DNA of 64,000 nucleotides, from the NCBI GenBank assembly GCA_900764105.1, contig CAAFMS010000005.1, positions 4,740-68,739 of the forward strand. The letters are read 5' to 3'. Source of the DNA: Clostridia bacterium. GTDB taxonomy: Bacteria; Bacillota; Clostridia; Christensenellales; Borkfalkiaceae. Every line of letters starts with the position of its first letter. Position 1 is the first letter of the stretch. The notes under the pieces are model-generated. The model made no database searches. It saw only the letters and a list, made by a program, of their open reading frames with translations, and was not told where the DNA came from. Shown piece by piece: positions 7,574-16,792 of this stretch. Made by a program: the position numbers and the translations under genes.

Positions 7574-8683
7574 CTACTTTCTCAACTTCGCCCCATCGAG
7601 ATTTAATATGCCGCTTTTATAAACGTATTCGTTCGCTTTTCTCGATTTTTGTTTCTCCATACTCTCTTCTATCACTTCCGAAAGTATCGTCGCAAAACCC
7701 GAAGTATCGTCGGCAAACAGATAGTATGCGAGCGACCCCGGAACGGAATTTATTTCGTTGACGTAAATCTTTTCGCCGTCTAACAAAAAGTCTATTCTTA
7801 TAACGCCCGTAAATTCGAGTTTTCTGTAAACGTACGCCGTAATTTCCTTGATTTTTCTTGACAATTTCTCGCCGATTTCGGCAGGAAATGCGACCTCTCG
7901 GTTGCCGCCGTATTTGTCGTCGAAACCTAATATATCGCCCGAAAAACGAGGCTCCTCGCACTCCGAAACCACATACCTGCCGCAAACTTTTACGCAAGCG
8001 CAGTTAATTTCGCGAAAATTCGTCAACGCGGTTTCGACTATCGCTTTTTCGTCGTATCTGAACGCGTATTCAAGTGATTTCTTCAAGTCTTTTTCGCTTT
8101 TCGCAACCGAAATGCCGATACTGCTTCCTAAATTCGCTGGCTTTACTATCACGGGGTAATCAAGCGTTTTGGAAACGTATTTCTCCGCGAGTTCGCCCCG
8201 TTTTATGTAATTATCTCTGTTGAGTTTCACATAAGGCAACGTGTCTACGCCGATCCCTTTCAACACGAGTTTAGTATAATATTTGTCCATACTAAGGCTC
8301 GAAGAAAACATTTCGGGCGACGCAAACGCTATATTCGACAATTTCATAAGTCCCGCAAGCGTGCCGTCCTCGCCGTTTAAACCGTGCGAGCAGTTGATTG
8401 CGGCGTCCGCTCTGCATATCTTTTTGAGTTTGCCGTTTTTAAGGCGATACAAGGTATCGTCGCCCGCGTTTACGGTAACTTTTACGACCGAATCGAAGTC
8501 CTTGGTTTTATACCAGTTCAGATTTTTAAGATTGTCGCCCGTATGCCATTCGCCCCGTTCGTCAACGTAAATCGGATATACGTTATACTTCGCCGAAAGG
8601 CTGTTCGCGGTCATTACGCCCGTTATCACGGAGACTTCGTGTTCGCACGAAACGCCACCGAAAATTACCAACAAATTCTTCAT
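7574..8683 (-). CDS. ddl: D-alanine--D-alanine ligase
   Basis: A 369-residue cytoplasmic ATP-grasp enzyme joining two D-Ala for peptidoglycan precursors. Signatures: N-terminal FGGVSCEHEVS, the ATP-grasp segment PVIVKPANLGSSIG near residue 180 and the late NEINSVPG loop near 318. Length is normal for the family. It is the last gene of the long operon and starts 2 bp after the MurF-like gene, whose usual substrate is D-Ala-D-Ala, so the pair covers two consecutive steps. Confidence 0.95.
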   Translation of the reverse strand: MKNLLVIFGGVSCEHEVSVITGVMTANSLSAKYNVYPIYVDERGEWHTGDNLKNLNWYKTKDFDSVVKVTVNAGDDTLYRLKNGKLKKICRADAAINCSHGLNGEDGTLAGLMKLSNIAFASPEMFSSSLSMDKYYTKLVLKGIGVDTLPYVKLNRDNYIKRGELAEKYVSKTLDYPVIVKPANLGSSIGISVAKSEKDLKKSLEYAFRYDEKAIVETALTNFREINCACVKVCGRYVVSECEEPRFSGDILGFDDKYGGNREVAFPAEIGEKLSRKIKEITAYVYRKLEFTGVIRIDFLLDGEKIYVNEINSVPGSLAYYLFADDTSGFATILSEVIEESMEKQKSRKANEYVYKSGILNLDGAKLRK

Positions 8684-8685
8684 TT

Positions 8686-10272
8686 TTACACCCCGTATTT
8701 GTCGGGAACGTCGTTTAAAAACAACACGGCGTCGCCCGACTTCAACGACCGTTTCAATTCTTCTTCCGCTTCTTTGAGATTGTTTACCAAAACTCCTTTC
8801 GCCCGTCCTTTTACGCCCGAAAGAACGTACTTCGCGTTTTTTCCGACGGCGATTATCTCGTCGGCGTACTTGCTTACAACCGCCCCCACTCTTTCGTTCA
8901 TCTCCGCGGTTTTGTCGCCCGTTTCAACAAGTCCGGGGGTAACGACAAACCTCCGACCGCCGAAATGCGAAAGAGTTTCGACCGCCGATTCCACGCTTTT
9001 TTCATTCGCGTTATAACCGTCGTCGATTATCGTAATTCCGACCGCATTTTTCATAACCGTCAGCCTGTGCGGCTGATTTTTCATAATTCTTATCGCGAGC
9101 AATATTTTTTCGATAGGAACTCCCGATTTTAAGGCGACCGCGGCGGCAATACAGATGTTAGAAGCATTATGCCTGCCGTGAAGTCCGCTTTCGACAGAAT
9201 AAATCTTGTCTTCCGCAATCATATCGAATTTCAAGCCGTTTTCGTCCTCTCTTACGTTCGCCGCCCGAACCTCTTTGCCGTTTATCCCTACAAGCATTTT
9301 AGGTATATCGCACTTCTCGTATAAATCTCTCGTCCCCTCGCTGTCCGACGAAAACACGGCGAAACCGCTTACGGGAAGTCCCTCTATAAGTTCGTTTTTC
9401 GCCCTTTTTACGTTTTCGAGACTGCCGAAAGTCTCCAAGTGCTGAGCGCATATTCCCGTTATAATTCCTATATCGGGCTTAACGATTTCACACAGCGTTT
9501 TAATATCGCCCCGTCGTCTCGCGCCCATTTCGGCAATAAAAATTTCGTGGCTTTCGTCGAGTTTTTTAACCGCTTCGCATATCCCGAGCGGAGTATTATA
9601 CGATTTCGGCGTAGCGAGTACCTCGTACTTTTGCGAAAGCATTTTCTCTAAAAAATTCTTTACGCTCGTCTTGCCGTAACTGCCTGTTATCCCGATTTTA
9701 ATCAAATAGGGATACTTTTCAAGTTTTCTTTCACACTTTTTTACTGAAATCACATAAAGCGACTTGTCGAGCGGTAGCATAATATAGAAGCCGACGGTCA
9801 GAATAAAGGGAGATAAAAACGCCGATAAAAAGGGCGGCAACGAGTACAAAAGACAAAACGCCGCGTCGATTTCGAGATGTAAAAAGAAAGCGCAAGAGAT
9901 TAAAAAGCCGCCGAAAAAGGAAACCGTTGCGGACGCCGCTATTATTCTCGTATATCTCTTAGTTAAAACCGCCTTTTTCACCGCTTTCGTCCGACAGAAA
10001 ACAACGCAGGAAAAGATAAGCCCGAAAAAGAAAAACACGGTGAAATAAACTGCCTCGCCGACGAAAACGAGCGGAACGGCGGCAAGTAATAACACGAGTA
10101 AAACAAGGCTATAAGTCGATAAACCGACAAAATCACGATGACAATCGCCGAAATACGCCTTTAAAAACTCTTTCGGTAAATAGCCGCATTGCTGAAAAAC
10201 CGCGAACGTTTTCCGCCCGAAAAGCACGAAGCAGGAAACGCAGATAAGCCCCGAAACAAAACATAACAACAT
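8686..10272 (-). CDS. murF: Membrane-anchored MurF-like Mur ligase
   Basis: A 528-residue protein. The first ~170 residues are hydrophobic, with about five membrane segments in place of the usual soluble N-terminal substrate domain of MurF. The Mur ligase core follows: P-loop GITGSYGKTSVKN near 193-205, a YNTPLGI segment, AEMGARRRGDI, and a C-terminal domain beginning near HRLTVM, ending in a PDKYGV tail. MurF adds D-Ala-D-Ala to UDP-MurNAc-tripeptide; adjacency to ddl supports this. Because the N-domain is replaced by membrane helices, it may instead be a specialised paralogue working on a lipid-linked substrate. Ligase fold is sure; exact substrate is not. Confidence 0.82.
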   Translation of the reverse strand: MLLCFVSGLICVSCFVLFGRKTFAVFQQCGYLPKEFLKAYFGDCHRDFVGLSTYSLVLLVLLLAAVPLVFVGEAVYFTVFFFFGLIFSCVVFCRTKAVKKAVLTKRYTRIIAASATVSFFGGFLISCAFFLHLEIDAAFCLLYSLPPFLSAFLSPFILTVGFYIMLPLDKSLYVISVKKCERKLEKYPYLIKIGITGSYGKTSVKNFLEKMLSQKYEVLATPKSYNTPLGICEAVKKLDESHEIFIAEMGARRRGDIKTLCEIVKPDIGIITGICAQHLETFGSLENVKRAKNELIEGLPVSGFAVFSSDSEGTRDLYEKCDIPKMLVGINGKEVRAANVREDENGLKFDMIAEDKIYSVESGLHGRHNASNICIAAAVALKSGVPIEKILLAIRIMKNQPHRLTVMKNAVGITIIDDGYNANEKSVESAVETLSHFGGRRFVVTPGLVETGDKTAEMNERVGAVVSKYADEIIAVGKNAKYVLSGVKGRAKGVLVNNLKEAEEELKRSLKSGDAVLFLNDVPDKYGV

Positions 10273-10275
10273 ACG

Positions 10276-10995
10276 TCAACCTCCCGATAAAAAGGCAAAA
10301 ACCACGCCGTTGAACTCGTCGGGCTTTTCTGAAAAACAGAAATGCCCCGCTCCCTTTATAAATACGCGCTCGGAGTTTTTTACGTACCTCGCGTACTTTC
10401 TTTGACTCTCGGGCGGCGTTTCCCTGTCTGCTTTGCCGCTTACGACAAGACATTTGTTTTGTATACGCTTTACCTCGTCGTCGAGATTTTCGGCGACTAT
10501 CTTTTTAAAACTCTCTTTCATAACGGGGGAAAGCGAGCGGTAGTCGGAAGAATAAAATTTAGCGAGTTTTTCTCTCGGGACAAGCCTTTTGAGCAATAAA
10601 AAAGACGCCCTTTTGAAAAGGTATTTCAAACCTCTTCTCGGCTTTAAGCCGGCAGCGCCCGTAAAAACTATTCTGTCCGCCCTCTCGTCTCTGTTTGCGA
10701 TTTTCACCGCAACCCTTGCCCCGAAGGAATGAGCGAGAACGTCGTATTTTTTTATTTTCAACTCGTCGACGAGTCTGATTATTTCGTCCGCGTAATCGCA
10801 AAGCGAATATGGATAACTCATACCCTTATTTTCGCCGAACCCCGTCATATCGGGGGCGATTACCCTGTAATACCTTGAAAAAAATTTAATCTGCCACAAA
10901 AAACTTTCCTTTTGGGAAAGATACCCGTGAAGCATTAAAAGGACCTTGCCCCGTCCTTCATCGATAACGGGAAGTCCGCCTATAACGCGTTTAAT
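10276..10995 (-). CDS. Alpha/beta-fold hydrolase with probable ATT start
   Basis: Serine hydrolase fold: HG oxyanion motif, nucleophile elbow AHSFGA, acid in SGKADRETPP and catalytic His in GAGHF. The only ATG near the front (10935) would begin at MLHG and delete the first beta strands. The reading frame continues upstream through KRVIGGLPVIDEGRGKVLL to a stop at 11023-11025 with no ATG, GTG or TTG; an ATT at 10995 lies 8 nt after a GGAG and yields a 239-residue protein with a normal N-terminus. It would overlap rimI by 16 nt. Substrate unknown; it sits just before the MurF-like and ddl genes. Confidence 0.78.
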   Translation of the reverse strand: MKRVIGGLPVIDEGRGKVLLMLHGYLSQKESFLWQIKFFSRYYRVIAPDMTGFGENKGMSYPYSLCDYADEIIRLVDELKIKKYDVLAHSFGARVAVKIANRDERADRIVFTGAAGLKPRRGLKYLFKRASFLLLKRLVPREKLAKFYSSDYRSLSPVMKESFKKIVAENLDDEVKRIQNKCLVVSGKADRETPPESQRKYARYVKNSERVFIKGAGHFCFSEKPDEFNGVVFAFLSGG

Positions 10996-11432
10996 AGCAC
11001 TTTCTCCATTATAAAAGCGTTTTTACCCGCGCCGTAATAGTCCTTCCTGACGGCGATTTGCCTGAACCCTGCGGACAAGTACAACGACTTAGCCGCCGTA
11101 TTGTTCTCGTAGACTTCGAGCATCATTCTTTCGGCATTTTTCGCTTTCGCGGCTTCAATCGCCCTTTCGATAAGCGTTCTTCCGACCCCCTCTTTGCGGT
11201 AGTTTTCTTCAACCGCTATAAGAAGCAGATCCGCAGTTTCGAACACAGACGAAACGCCGATATAACCTATGACTTTGCCGTTCGTTTTTGCCGTGAAACC
11301 GAAAAAGTTTTCGTCCGAAAAAGAGGCCGAAAGCATCTCTTCGCTCCACGGGTCGTCGAAACATTTTTTCTCCAACTCGGCAATCTCTGCCAAATCGGAT
11401 CTTTCCCAACCAAGAACGGAAAAGTCTTTCAC
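10980..11432 (-). CDS. rimI: Ribosomal protein S18 alanine N-acetyltransferase
   Basis: A 150-residue GNAT enzyme. The acetyl-CoA-binding region reads VEENYRKEGVGRTLI (about 74-88), followed by MLEVYENNTAAKSLY, typical of RimI. It starts with GTG, overlapping the tsaB stop as GTGA, with GAGG 7 nt upstream. tsaE-tsaB-rimI is a common bacterial cluster, which supports RimI over other GNATs. Confidence 0.9.
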   Translation of the reverse strand: MKDFSVLGWERSDLAEIAELEKKCFDDPWSEEMLSASFSDENFFGFTAKTNGKVIGYIGVSSVFETADLLLIAVEENYRKEGVGRTLIERAIEAAKAKNAERMMLEVYENNTAAKSLYLSAGFRQIAVRKDYYGAGKNAFIMEKVLLNAL

Positions 11433-12043
11433 AGCCCTTCCTCCGCCTGACTTTTTTTGACGTACAGCGGAACTACCGTTTCGACGTCAGTCGAAGCCCT
11501 GTCAAGATTAGCCTCGACCGCTTTTACAAAGCCGCTTTCAACGTCCGCGACGATCGATTGAACGCCGTCGATTTCGGTATCGGAAATCACGAGATAATCT
11601 TTCGAATACTCTTCGAGTTTCGCCCTGTCGATAAAGCAAGGCGGCAAAATCTCTTCACCGTTCTCATCGTAGCCGCAAGCGTAATAATTTCCGTGTCTGG
11701 CGTCTATTACAGCGAGTTTTTTTCGCCCTTTCTCTACATTATACGCAAGACTTAAAAAAGAGGTTACCGCAAGGACTTTTTTGTTTAAAGCGTAGCCGAA
11801 CGCCTTGACCGTGGAAACGCCTATTCTTATCCCCGTGAACGACCCCGGACCTACAGAACAGGCGAAAACGTCAATATTTTCTTTATCAAGTCCCGCTTTT
11901 CCGAGAGTTTTTTCTATTTCGCCCATAAGTTCGACTGAGTGGGTAAGGGTACAGTTTTCAAGGCGCGAAACGGCTTTTTTCTCGCCGCCGACCGCAACCG
12001 TAAGTCCGTTTCCGCTCGTGTCTATCGCAAGATAATTTATCAT
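11429..12043 (-). CDS. tsaB: tRNA t6A biosynthesis protein TsaB
   Basis: A 204-residue ASKHA-fold protein that scaffolds TsaD in making threonylcarbamoyladenosine at tRNA position 37. It begins LAIDTSGNGLTVAV and carries the diagnostic SVGPGSFTGIRIG near residue 65. The SD GAGG lies 5 nt before the ATG; the stop overlaps the GTG of rimI. tsaD and tsaC are not in the window. Confidence 0.95.
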   Translation of the reverse strand: MINYLAIDTSGNGLTVAVGGEKKAVSRLENCTLTHSVELMGEIEKTLGKAGLDKENIDVFACSVGPGSFTGIRIGVSTVKAFGYALNKKVLAVTSFLSLAYNVEKGRKKLAVIDARHGNYYACGYDENGEEILPPCFIDRAKLEEYSKDYLVISDTEIDGVQSIVADVESGFVKAVEANLDRASTDVETVVPLYVKKSQAEEGL

Positions 12044-12050
12044 AAACGCC

Positions 12051-12449
12051 TCAATAGGTTATTTTTCTCGTATTTTCGTCGATTTTTTCTATTTTTACGA
12101 CTTTTGCGTTTTCCGGCAGTACGTCGGCGATATTTTCGCTCCACTCGATTACGCAAATTCCGTCGGAATAGAAATATTCGGTAAGTCCCAACGCCTCGGC
12201 GTCCTCGCCGCTCGAAAGACGATAGCAATCGTAGTGAAAAAGTTTGCCGTCGTAGTCGTTAAGGTAGGCGTAAGTCGGGCTTGTTACCTCCGATTTTATT
12301 CCGAGAGACAGCGCAACGCCCTTCGTAAACACGGTTTTACCCGCGCCCATTTCGCCCTTTAATAGTACGACGTCGCCCTTTTTCAAGGTTTTTCCGTACT
12401 CCTCGGCGAATTTTACGGTTTCTTCCTTAGAATGAGTTATTATTTCCAT
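12051..12449 (-). CDS. tsaE: tRNA t6A biosynthesis ATPase TsaE
   Basis: A 132-residue P-loop ATPase that drives the TsaBDE complex. Walker A is GEMGAGKT near residue 33; a conserved SPTYAYLNDY and VIEWSENI follow. It ends 7 bp before tsaB. Size and motifs are standard. Confidence 0.95.
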   Translation of the reverse strand: MEIITHSKEETVKFAEEYGKTLKKGDVVLLKGEMGAGKTVFTKGVALSLGIKSEVTSPTYAYLNDYDGKLFHYDCYRLSSGEDAEALGLTEYFYSDGICVIEWSENIADVLPENAKVVKIEKIDENTRKITY

Positions 12450-12458
12450 ATTCCGCTC

Positions 12459-13004
12459 TCACAAAAAACGCGACAGTACTTTTTTAAGCCTTTTATAAAG
12501 TAAAACGGTAATTATCGCGTTTGATACTCCTTTAATCGCGTTGAACGCAACGATAAAATACCATACGCCCGCGAAAAATTCCGCCGCACCCTCTCCCATA
12601 TACAACGGGAAAAGCAAAAATCTGTTAGTCAAAAGTCCGACCGCCGAAATAACGATCGTCGCCGCAGACAACGATATTATTACCGTTGAAAATTTTCGTC
12701 TGAATTTGTATGCGACGGCAGGCAGTACCACGAAAAACTGCGCCATTAAAAGGTTCGCGAACTCGCCTATCATCGCCGTCTGCGAAAAAGGCAGACTTAT
12801 CGCGAACGAGGTCAAAACCACGATTTCGCCGCCGAGCGGACCTATGATGTACGCTGCGAGAAGCATTATCGCGAACGAAAAATCGAGTTTTAAAAACGAT
12901 ACGGGCGGAAAAACGGGAAAATCGAGCCGAGACACCCCGAACGCAACCGCCGCGAAAACTGCCGTCAAAGCAATTCTTTTAGCCGTAAAGTAATTCTCTT
13001 TCAT
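12459..13004 (-). CDS. ECF transporter substrate-binding (S) component, RibU-like
   Basis: A 181-residue membrane protein with about six helices. It starts with a short basic N-terminus, then AFGVSRLDFPVFPPVSFLK, resembling the loop of RibU, followed by DFS...GPLGGEIVVL. S components capture a vitamin and share the EcfA-EcfA'-EcfT module, found here at 21.9-24.4 kb. Riboflavin is the best guess; another vitamin is possible. It lies 14 bp after the hydrogenase gene in the same operon; flavin supply would suit the flavoprotein encoded upstream. Confidence 0.78.
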   Translation of the reverse strand: MKENYFTAKRIALTAVFAAVAFGVSRLDFPVFPPVSFLKLDFSFAIMLLAAYIIGPLGGEIVVLTSFAISLPFSQTAMIGEFANLLMAQFFVVLPAVAYKFRRKFSTVIISLSAATIVISAVGLLTNRFLLFPLYMGEGAAEFFAGVWYFIVAFNAIKGVSNAIITVLLYKRLKKVLSRFL

Positions 13005-13018
13005 GGTAAAACAGTAGT

Positions 13019-14461
13019 TTAATCTTTATGCAGAACTGAAACCGCGTCGGCAATGGTCTTTTCAAACGCTTCTTTTCCGTATTTGTCAACGTCGGCTTTG
13101 TTCTTCTCGCCGTGAGTGAGACAACCCGCTCCGCCGATACAGCCGTTTATGCACGCCATACCTTCGATAAAGTTTGCGTCAAGAATGTTTCTGTTCTTCT
13201 TCAAAAGAGCGATTTTGCACTCCTCTATGCCGTCGCAAACGCAAGGTTTGAGTTCGAAGTTGTCAATACCTTGTTCCTTTATCGCTTCCGCGACTGCGTC
13301 CGACAAACCGCCGCTTCTCGCGAATATTCTTCCGAAATAGGAAGCGTTGTCTAAAACTCCCTCGTCCAAAGTCGTAATATCTATGTCCTTGCTGTCGTAA
13401 AGGGCTTGCAATTCTTCGAAGGTAAGGGCGACGTCAACGTAATCTTTCACGGAGTCGCGTTTAACTTCCATTTTCTTCGCCATACAAGGTCCTATAAAAA
13501 TTACCTTGCAGGGGCTTTCGTATTTTTTCAGATATCTGGAAATCTCCGCCATAGGCGAAAGATTATGCGAAATATGCTGTTTTAAGTTCGGGAAGTTCTT
13601 TTCGATGAAACTTACGAACGCAGGACAACAAGAACTCGTTAAAAATCCCTTTTCGCTAAGTTCCTTAGCCTCGCTTTGCGCGACCATATCCGCGCCGAGA
13701 GCCGCTTCGACAACAGTATGAAACCCGAGTTCTCTAAGCCCCGAAACGACCTGTCCCAACTTCGCGTAACTGAACTGACTCGATATAGAGGGTGCGACAA
13801 CCGCGAACACCTTATAATTTTTGCCGCCGTCGCTGCCTTTTAAAATATTTACGGCGTCGACTATGTACGACTTGTCCGCAATCGCGCCGAACGGGCATTG
13901 ATATACGCACGCTCCGCAGGATATGCACTTGTCGTTGTCGATTTTCGCCTCTTTTTCCTCGCCCATTGAAATGGCTTTGACCTTGCACGCCAACTCGCAC
14001 GGGCGTTTGTTGTTTCTTATCGCGCTGTACGGGCAGACTTTCGAGCATGCTCCGCACTCCTTACATTTCGACTTGTCGATATGAGCGACGTGGTTCTCGT
14101 CGAACGAAATCGCTCCGAAACGGCAAGCGTCTTTACAACGGTGAGCGAGACAGCCCCTGCACGCGCTCGACACTTCGTAGCCGTTTACGGGACATTCGTC
14201 GCAGGCTATGTCTATCGTTTCGATTACGTTCGGATTGTCCTTGTCTCCGCCCATGGCGATTTTTACTCTTTCGGCAAGTATAGCCCTTTCCTTATACACG
14301 CAACAACGCATCGTCGGAATCTTTCCCGGCACGATAATCTTCGGTATACCTATCGCGTCCTCGGCAAGCGTGCCTTTCCACGCCGAACGCGCGACTTCGC
14401 GAAGCACCTTATATTTTAATCGCTGTACCTTTGTGTCGAATTTTTTAACGTCCGTTTCCAT
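13019..14461 (-). CDS. [FeFe] hydrogenase, group B-type
   Basis: A 480-residue enzyme for H2 evolution or uptake with ferredoxin. The N-terminal part holds Fe-S cluster motifs: CDECPVNGYEVSSACRGC (87-104), CKECGACSKVCP (133-144) and CISCGACVYQCP (179-190). The H-cluster motifs are TSSCCPAF (275-282), GPCMAKK (324-330) and ACINGCIGGAGC (436-447). The compact form and the L1/L3 variants match the group B monomeric family. There is no signal peptide, so it is cytoplasmic. Co-transcription with a soluble fumarate-reductase-like pair is unusual and suggests shared electron flow; this link is inference. Confidence 0.92.
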   Translation of the reverse strand: METDVKKFDTKVQRLKYKVLREVARSAWKGTLAEDAIGIPKIIVPGKIPTMRCCVYKERAILAERVKIAMGGDKDNPNVIETIDIACDECPVNGYEVSSACRGCLAHRCKDACRFGAISFDENHVAHIDKSKCKECGACSKVCPYSAIRNNKRPCELACKVKAISMGEEKEAKIDNDKCISCGACVYQCPFGAIADKSYIVDAVNILKGSDGGKNYKVFAVVAPSISSQFSYAKLGQVVSGLRELGFHTVVEAALGADMVAQSEAKELSEKGFLTSSCCPAFVSFIEKNFPNLKQHISHNLSPMAEISRYLKKYESPCKVIFIGPCMAKKMEVKRDSVKDYVDVALTFEELQALYDSKDIDITTLDEGVLDNASYFGRIFARSGGLSDAVAEAIKEQGIDNFELKPCVCDGIEECKIALLKKNRNILDANFIEGMACINGCIGGAGCLTHGEKNKADVDKYGKEAFEKTIADAVSVLHKD

Positions 14462-14494
14462 TTTTTCTGAACTCCTTTTCCGTTCTTGTGTTTC

Positions 14495-16084
14495 TTATAA
14501 GTTTCTCGGAAGCAACGCGGGCGACAACTCGCCGTTTTCCGCTCCCGTCCTTTTCAATTTTTCTATATAATTCTCAACGTGGCTTAAAGTCGGTTTGCCC
14601 GCCTTTACGGTCTTTGACTTTTCCGCCGCTCGTCTCCCCGCTTCTCTTCCGAATACTATAATATCGAGCAGCGAATTTCCCATAAGTCTGTTTCTGCCGT
14701 GTATTCCGCCCGCCGCTTCGCCTGCCGCGTACAGATTTTCCACCGTCGTTTCGCAGTTTTCGTTTATCTTTATTCCGCCGTTCTGATAGTGAAGCGTAGG
14801 ATAAACGAGTATCGGCTCTTTCCTTACGTCTATTCCGTAATTCAGAAATTTATTCAGCGTTGACGGCAGCCGTTTTTCAATCGTCCCGTCGCCGTTTATC
14901 ATATCTATCATAGGCAAATCGAGCCATACGCCGAAACCTTTTTCGGTTCTCACTCCCTTGCCGAGATTTTTGCAAACGTTTATTATAGCCGAGGTCGTAA
15001 CGTCGCGTTTTTCAAGCGAATTTATGAAAATTTCGCCGTTTTTATCGACGATGCCTGCCCCAAGCGCCCGACATTTTTCGGTTACGAGCGATCCCCTGTT
15101 GCTCTCGGGCAAAGCGACGCCCGTTGGATGGTACTGCTCGGAATCGGCGTTTACAAGCCTCGCCCCCGCTCTGTACGCTATCGCTAAGCCGTCGGCTGTC
15201 GAGCCGAAATGATTGCTCGTCGGAAAACCGTTGTAATGAAGTCTGCCCGCGCCGCCCGTCGCTATTATCACCGTTTTCGCCCTCGCGAAAAACGCTTTCT
15301 TTTTTTCGCTCTCGCAAATTATCGCGCCGCTCGCGTTCCCCTTTTCGTCCTTTACGATTTCAATCGCGGAAGCGTATTCGACGAAGTTTATATCGCGACT
15401 TAACGCCTCGCTTTTAAGCGTTCGCATTATTTCCAAGCCCGTAAAGTCTTTACAAGCGTGTAGCCTTTTTCTGCAAACGCCGCCGCCCGAAGTCGTTATC
15501 ATATCGCCGTTTTCGGCTTTATCGAAGTTTACTCCGACTTCTTCAAGCCATCGTATCGCCTCGGGAGCGTTCAGGGTAAGTTTTTTCAGAAGTCCTGCGT
15601 CCGCGGTATAACCGCTGCCGCCGTATAAGTCGAGAAAATGAATCGCAGGACTATCGTTTTCACCGGTCGCCGCCTGCATTCCGCCCTCAGCCATAATCGT
15701 GTTCGAATCGCCTACCCGAAATTTAGTTACGACCGTAACTTTTACGCCGACTTTTTCGGCTTCTATCGCCGCCGCTATCCCCGCTCCGCCGCCGCCTATA
15801 ACGAGGACGTCGGTATCGATTTCGGGGGCGTTGAGGTCGATATTATACTCCGTAACCCTCGGCTTACCGTATAATATATTTGCGAGTTCGCAAGGTATTC
15901 TGTCCCCCTCGTTTACTCCGAGTTTAAGCGTTTTATAGCCCGTTTCGGCATTGTCGGGGTGATTTTTCAGTATTTCAAGCCGTTCGTTTTCGCTCAAAAG
16001 CGGAAAAACGGTAGTCAATCTTTCCTTTCTCGTCGCCTCTACTTTTTTTAAGGAAGCGAATTGTTCTTCGGTATACTCGTACAA
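14495..16084 (-). CDS. Fumarate-reductase/succinate-dehydrogenase-like flavoprotein
   Basis: A 529-residue FAD protein. About 90 residues precede the Rossmann motif VIGGGGAGIAAAIEAE (95-110). The FAD region SNTIMAEGGMQ has Asn where membrane Sdh/Frd enzymes have the His that binds FAD covalently, so FAD is probably non-covalent. EQYHPTG and RLMGNSLLD are the substrate-site motifs. It lies 11 bp after the Fe-S gene and 33 bp before the hydrogenase. No cytochrome b anchor is encoded, so the complex should be cytoplasmic. Fumarate reductase is likely; another enoate reduction or an aspartate-oxidase-like activity is possible. Confidence 0.87.
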   Translation of the reverse strand: MYEYTEEQFASLKKVEATRKERLTTVFPLLSENERLEILKNHPDNAETGYKTLKLGVNEGDRIPCELANILYGKPRVTEYNIDLNAPEIDTDVLVIGGGGAGIAAAIEAEKVGVKVTVVTKFRVGDSNTIMAEGGMQAATGENDSPAIHFLDLYGGSGYTADAGLLKKLTLNAPEAIRWLEEVGVNFDKAENGDMITTSGGGVCRKRLHACKDFTGLEIMRTLKSEALSRDINFVEYASAIEIVKDEKGNASGAIICESEKKKAFFARAKTVIIATGGAGRLHYNGFPTSNHFGSTADGLAIAYRAGARLVNADSEQYHPTGVALPESNRGSLVTEKCRALGAGIVDKNGEIFINSLEKRDVTTSAIINVCKNLGKGVRTEKGFGVWLDLPMIDMINGDGTIEKRLPSTLNKFLNYGIDVRKEPILVYPTLHYQNGGIKINENCETTVENLYAAGEAAGGIHGRNRLMGNSLLDIIVFGREAGRRAAEKSKTVKAGKPTLSHVENYIEKLKRTGAENGELSPALLPRNL

Positions 16085-16095
16085 AATCCGTCCCC

Positions 16096-16755
16096 CTACG
16101 CTTTCGTTTCACGCGTTTCGTACAGGCGTTTTATCTCGGCGAGCGGCTTTTCCGCCAAATCTTCGAGTTCCCTCTCGGCTTCGCCGTCTTTTACCTTTGT
16201 TATCGCTTTTTCAAGACCATCGCTTTTCGGTGAAAGGTATTTTCCGTATATTCTTCTCGCGAGCAAAGCCGCTTCGGGACTTCGTATTTTCTTCGGACAA
16301 ACGCTTCTGCACGCTCCGCACGCCACACACGAAAAACTCTCTTTGAGACACTTCTCGTACTCGCCGTTTCGGACGTACCCGACGTATTTTCTGACGTCTA
16401 TCCCCTGCGGACAGGCTTTCGTACAAAGTCCGCACCCGACGCACGAATAAATTTCGGGATAAATATCGCCGACCGCATTCCCGAGATTCGCTATTTCGTC
16501 GAGTTTATATTCGTTTTTTGAAAACCCGTAAGGCGGCAACGAAATTATCGTCATACCGTCCTCCGCCTTTTGTCTGCAAGCAAGGCAGTAACGCGTTCTG
16601 CCGTCGTTTTTAAGGCGATACGCCGCAAGACACGAGCCGCAAGCGCCGTTTCCGCAACGCTCTATCGGCTTCAGACCTGCGTATTCGATAGCCGCCGCCA
16701 CGGTCAAATCGGCGGGAACGAGATATTTTTTGCCGAAAATTTCCACGGTAATCAT
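16096..16755 (-). CDS. Fe-S subunit of a soluble fumarate-reductase-like enzyme
   Basis: A 219-residue electron-transfer protein: a 2Fe-2S plant-ferredoxin-like domain (C34, C39, C42, then CLACR at 57-61) and two 4Fe-4S motifs (CVGCGLCTKACP at 105-116, CVACGACRSVCP at 143-154). It resembles FrdB/SdhB but the first domain is shortened and it lacks the CCG domains of TfrB. It would pass electrons to the flavoprotein next to it. First gene of the long operon. The visible GGAGG lies 17 nt before the ATG, unusually far, so the start is slightly uncertain. Confidence 0.85.
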   Translation of the reverse strand: MITVEIFGKKYLVPADLTVAAAIEYAGLKPIERCGNGACGSCLAAYRLKNDGRTRYCLACRQKAEDGMTIISLPPYGFSKNEYKLDEIANLGNAVGDIYPEIYSCVGCGLCTKACPQGIDVRKYVGYVRNGEYEKCLKESFSCVACGACRSVCPKKIRSPEAALLARRIYGKYLSPKSDGLEKAITKVKDGEAERELEDLAEKPLAEIKRLYETRETKA

Positions 16756-16792
16756 AAAAATATTTCGCCCGACCTCCGTTTTTCGCGTATAG

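Noticed and set aside
10276..10935. Alpha/beta hydrolase starting at ATG 10935
   Set aside because: It would remove the first core strands and start at the oxyanion HG; the upstream ATT with SD gives a complete fold.
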